A stretch of 16,044 bases of DNA from Niveispirillum sp. (GTDB taxonomy: Bacteria; Pseudomonadota; Alphaproteobacteria; Azospirillales; Azospirillaceae), in NCBI GenBank assembly GCA_016463045.1, contig JAEMSB010000009.1:1-16044 (forward strand). The letters run 5' to 3'. Positions 14,009 to 16,044 of this stretch are shown here, one piece after another. The stretch's first letter is position 1, and each line of letters begins with the position of its first letter. Below the pieces are notes generated by a model. That model searched no databases. It was not told the DNA's origin and saw nothing but the letters and a program-made list of their open reading frames with translations. The position numbers and the translations under genes are program-made.

Positions 14009-15379
14009 TCAGCCCTGCTGACGCTTCATCCAGGCTTCCATCCACTTGATATCGTAATCGCCGTTGATGAAATCCGGCTCCGCGATGATCTTCTGATGCA
14101 GCGGGATGGAGGTATCGACACCGGAGATGACGAATTCCTCCAACGCGCGGCGCAGGCGCATCAGGCATTCATTGCGCGTGTTGCCATGGACGATCAGCTT
14201 GGCAATCATGCTGTCATAATAGGGCGGTACGCGATAACCATCATACAGCGCGCTGTCGACGCGCACGCCCAGGCCGCCCGGCGCATGATACTGCTTGATC
14301 TGGCCTGGCGACGGCATGAACGTCTCGGGATGTTCGGCATTGATGCGGCATTCGATGGAATGACCGTGGAACCGAATATCCTGCTGCGTATAGCCCAGCG
14401 GCGCGCCGGTGGCGACGCGGATCTGTTCACGCACCAGATCGACGCCCGTGATCATCTCCGTGATCGTGTGCTCGATCTGCAGACGGGTGTTCATTTCAAT
14501 GAAATAGAACTGCCCATTCTCGTACAGGAACTCCATGGTGCCAACGCCGCGATAGCCCAGAAGCTTGGCGGTGCGGGCGGCCAGCGAGCCGACCTTCTCC
14601 CGCTCCTCGGCGTTCAGCGCGGGCGACGGGGCCTCTTCCACCACCTTCTGGTGACGGCGCTGGACAGAGCAGTCGCGTTCGCCGAAATGCACCACATTGC
14701 CATGGTGATCACCCAGCAGCTGCACCTCGATATGGCGCGGATTGGCGAGGTACTTTTCAAGGTACACTTCGTCATTGCCGAACGCGGCGCGGGCTTCGCC
14801 ACGGGCCAGCGAATAGGCTTCCTTCAGCTCTTCCCGGCTGAAGGCGACCTTCATGCCCTTGCCACCACCGCCGGCGGCGGCCTTGATCAGGACGGGATAG
14901 CCGATCTGATCGGCAACGTTCGCCGCCGTTTCGAAACTGTCCACCGGGCCATCGGAACCGGGCACACAGGGCAGGCCGCGCGCGATCACCGTCTTTTTGG
15001 CGGTGACCTTGTCGCCCATGACGCGGATATGCTCCGGCGTCGGCCCGATCCAGGCGAAGCCATGCTCGATCACCATATCGGCGAACTGGGCATTCTCGGC
15101 CATGAACCCGATGCCGGGATGGATGGCGTCGGCGCCCGTGATGGTCGCCGCCGACAGGATCGCCGGGATGTTCAGATAGCTGTCCTTGGCGGCCGGCGGG
15201 CCGATACAGACACTTTCATCGGCCAGACGCACATGCATGGCGTCGGCATCGGCCGTGGAATGCACGGCCACTGTCTTGATGCCCATCTCGCGGCAGGCGC
15301 GGTGGATGCGCAGCGCGATTTCGCCGCGATTGGCGATCAAGACTTTTTCGAACAGCCCGTCCTGGGATTTCGCCGTCAT
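14009..15379 (-). CDS. accC: AccC, biotin carboxylase subunit of acetyl-CoA carboxylase
   Basis: AccC carboxylates biotin on AccB using ATP and bicarbonate, the first half of malonyl-CoA formation for fatty acid synthesis. With ATG at 15377-15379 it has 456 residues (E. coli 449). Visible landmarks: KVLIANRGEIALRIHRACRE at the N-terminus, the ATP-grasp glycine loop KAAAGGGGKGMK (about 166-177), EKYLANPRHIEVQLLGD, HFGERDCSVQRRHQKVVEEA, and the catalytic FIEMNTRLQIEH (about 293-304). Two stretches differ from the textbook form: HPGIGF in place of HPGYGF (about 87-92) and EHTITE in place of EHPVTE (about 303-308). The gene starts 7 bases after the accB stop; a TTG at 15394 overlapping accB is an alternative start. 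A terminator follows the stop. Confidence 0.96.
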   Translation of the reverse strand: MTAKSQDGLFEKVLIANRGEIALRIHRACREMGIKTVAVHSTADADAMHVRLADESVCIGPPAAKDSYLNIPAILSAATITGADAIHPGIGFMAENAQFADMVIEHGFAWIGPTPEHIRVMGDKVTAKKTVIARGLPCVPGSDGPVDSFETAANVADQIGYPVLIKAAAGGGGKGMKVAFSREELKEAYSLARGEARAAFGNDEVYLEKYLANPRHIEVQLLGDHHGNVVHFGERDCSVQRRHQKVVEEAPSPALNAEEREKVGSLAARTAKLLGYRGVGTMEFLYENGQFYFIEMNTRLQIEHTITEMITGVDLVREQIRVATGAPLGYTQQDIRFHGHSIECRINAEHPETFMPSPGQIKQYHAPGGLGVRVDSALYDGYRVPPYYDSMIAKLIVHGNTRNECLMRLRRALEEFVISGVDTSIPLHQKIIAEPDFINGDYDIKWMEAWMKRQQG

Positions 15380-15386
15380 GGATCGA

Positions 15387-15857
15387 TCACTCAATGATCA
15401 GCAGGGGCTGGCCGAATTCGACCGGCTGGGCATTGGCGACCAGGATCTGGGTCACGGTGCCGCCCTTGGCGGCCTTGATCGGGTTCATGACCTTCATGGC
15501 TTCGATGATCAGGATGGTCTGACCGGCCTTGACGGTATCGCCTTCCTTCACGAAGGGCGGGGAGTTGGGGTCGGCTGCCATGTAGGCGGTGCCGACCATG
15601 GGCGACTTCACGGCACCGGGATGCTGGGCCGGGGCAACGGCGGCAGGAGCCGCAGCAGCCGGGGCGGCAGCGGGGGCTGCTGCGGCGACCGGGGCCGGTG
15701 CATAGGCCGGGGCATAGCCCATCGGGGCCGGCGGGGCCGCGCGGCTCAGCCGGATGCGGCGCTCGCCTTCCGAATATTCCATTTCCGTCAGGCCCGACTC
15801 CTCCAGGAGTTTGGCCATGGTGCGCACGAACTTGGCATCCAGATCGAAGCTCGACAT
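15387..15857 (-). CDS. accB: AccB, biotin carboxyl carrier protein
   Basis: AccB carries the biotin arm between biotin carboxylase and carboxyltransferase of acetyl-CoA carboxylase. With ATG at 15855-15857 the protein has 156 residues, the same as E. coli AccB. The N-terminal helix region (FDLDAKFVRTMAKLLEESGL, then GERRIRLSR) is followed by a flexible Ala/Pro linker (about 40-80), and then the biotinyl domain with the EAMKVMN site, where K122 would be biotinylated. The end reads FGQPLLIIE. The gene lies 34 bp after aroQ and 7 bp before accC, so the three are most likely co-transcribed. An in-frame codon 54 bases upstream would only add an unconserved leader overlapping aroQ. Confidence 0.96.
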   Translation of the reverse strand: MSSFDLDAKFVRTMAKLLEESGLTEMEYSEGERRIRLSRAAPPAPMGYAPAYAPAPVAAAAPAAAPAAAAPAAVAPAQHPGAVKSPMVGTAYMAADPNSPPFVKEGDTVKAGQTILIIEAMKVMNPIKAAKGGTVTQILVANAQPVEFGQPLLIIE

Positions 15858-15891
15858 GGTGTTCTCAACCTTATGAAAGGGACCGGTGGTT

Positions 15892-16044
15892 TCAGGGCTT
15901 GGCCGTGGCACGGATCAGGCGGTCAGCCGCCTGCAGCGCCAGGACATAGCTATGCGAACCCAGGCCACATATGACCCCCCGCGCGGCCATCGAGACATAC
16001 GAATGATGCCTGAACGGTTCGCGGCGGAAGATGTTGCTTAGATG
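15892..16044 (-). CDS. aroQ: AroQ, type II 3-dehydroquinate dehydratase (C-terminal fragment; 5' end outside window)
   Basis: Type II dehydroquinase converts 3-dehydroquinate to 3-dehydroshikimate in the shikimate pathway. The last 50 codons are visible on the minus strand, ending in TGA at 15892-15894. They read HLSNIFRREPFRHHSYVSMA, then ARGVICGLGSHSYVLALQAA. The HLSN motif and the downstream R-H-H-S are the conserved substrate-binding region of type II enzymes, and GVICGLG is the usual C-terminal strand. The gene is immediately upstream of accB, an order common in alphaproteobacteria. It is truncated only by the window edge. Confidence 0.93.
   Translation of the reverse strand, partial: HLSNIFRREPFRHHSYVSMAARGVICGLGSHSYVLALQAADRLIRATAKP

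Noticed and set aside
13988..15397. 469-codon open frame on the plus strand across accC
   Set aside because: It is a shadow of accC: it is antisense to conserved coding sequence and has no family motif.

Overview
The window looks like a chromosomal segment of a high-GC alphaproteobacterium, most likely Rhodospirillales and possibly the Azospirillum/Niveispirillum group. This rests on codon use rich in G/C third positions, the Tat, AccBC and UvrB sequence types, and the aroQ-accB-accC order. The genus is a guess. The window is mostly ordinary chromosome. No tRNA, rRNA, CRISPR array, transposase or phage gene was seen.

Layout. (1) Positions 1-6365 all read leftwards: a TAXI-type TRAP uptake operon (Tat-signal binding protein, fused 4TM/12TM permease, DUF1850 protein), then a solitary FbpC-like ABC ATPase, then tatA-tatB-tatC (tatC runs off the left edge). 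(2) Positions 6558-9695 read rightwards: a molybdenum-hydroxylase maturation cluster (CoxG-like protein, a two-gene XdhC, and a fused molybdopterin-binding/MobA-like nucleotidyltransferase). No CoxS/M/L-type structural subunits are in view. (3) Positions 9696-10932 hold three small genes of unknown function: a possible YbjN-like protein, an 87-residue protein and a four-helix membrane protein. (4) Positions 11067-13816 read rightwards: uvrB with a candidate alphaproteobacterial SOS box upstream, then an OsmC/Ohr-family peroxidase gene broken by a frameshift. (5) Positions 14009-16044 read leftwards: the 3' end of aroQ, then accB and accC of acetyl-CoA carboxylase. A strong bidirectional terminator separates accC from osmC.

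The most notable non-coding structure is a 94-bp near-palindromic repeat present twice (5290-5383 and 13844-13937). Both copies have the same length, share 14-bp outer arms and 9-bp inner arms, and have loops that show they lie in opposite orientations. One copy sits inside the TRAP operon between the binding-protein and permease genes, where REP/BIME elements often act on mRNA. The other lies between two convergent genes. Other points worth a check are the osmC frameshift, the Tat signal on the TRAP binding protein close to tatABC, the split XdhC pair, the orphan ABC ATPase and the probable TTG start of tatC.
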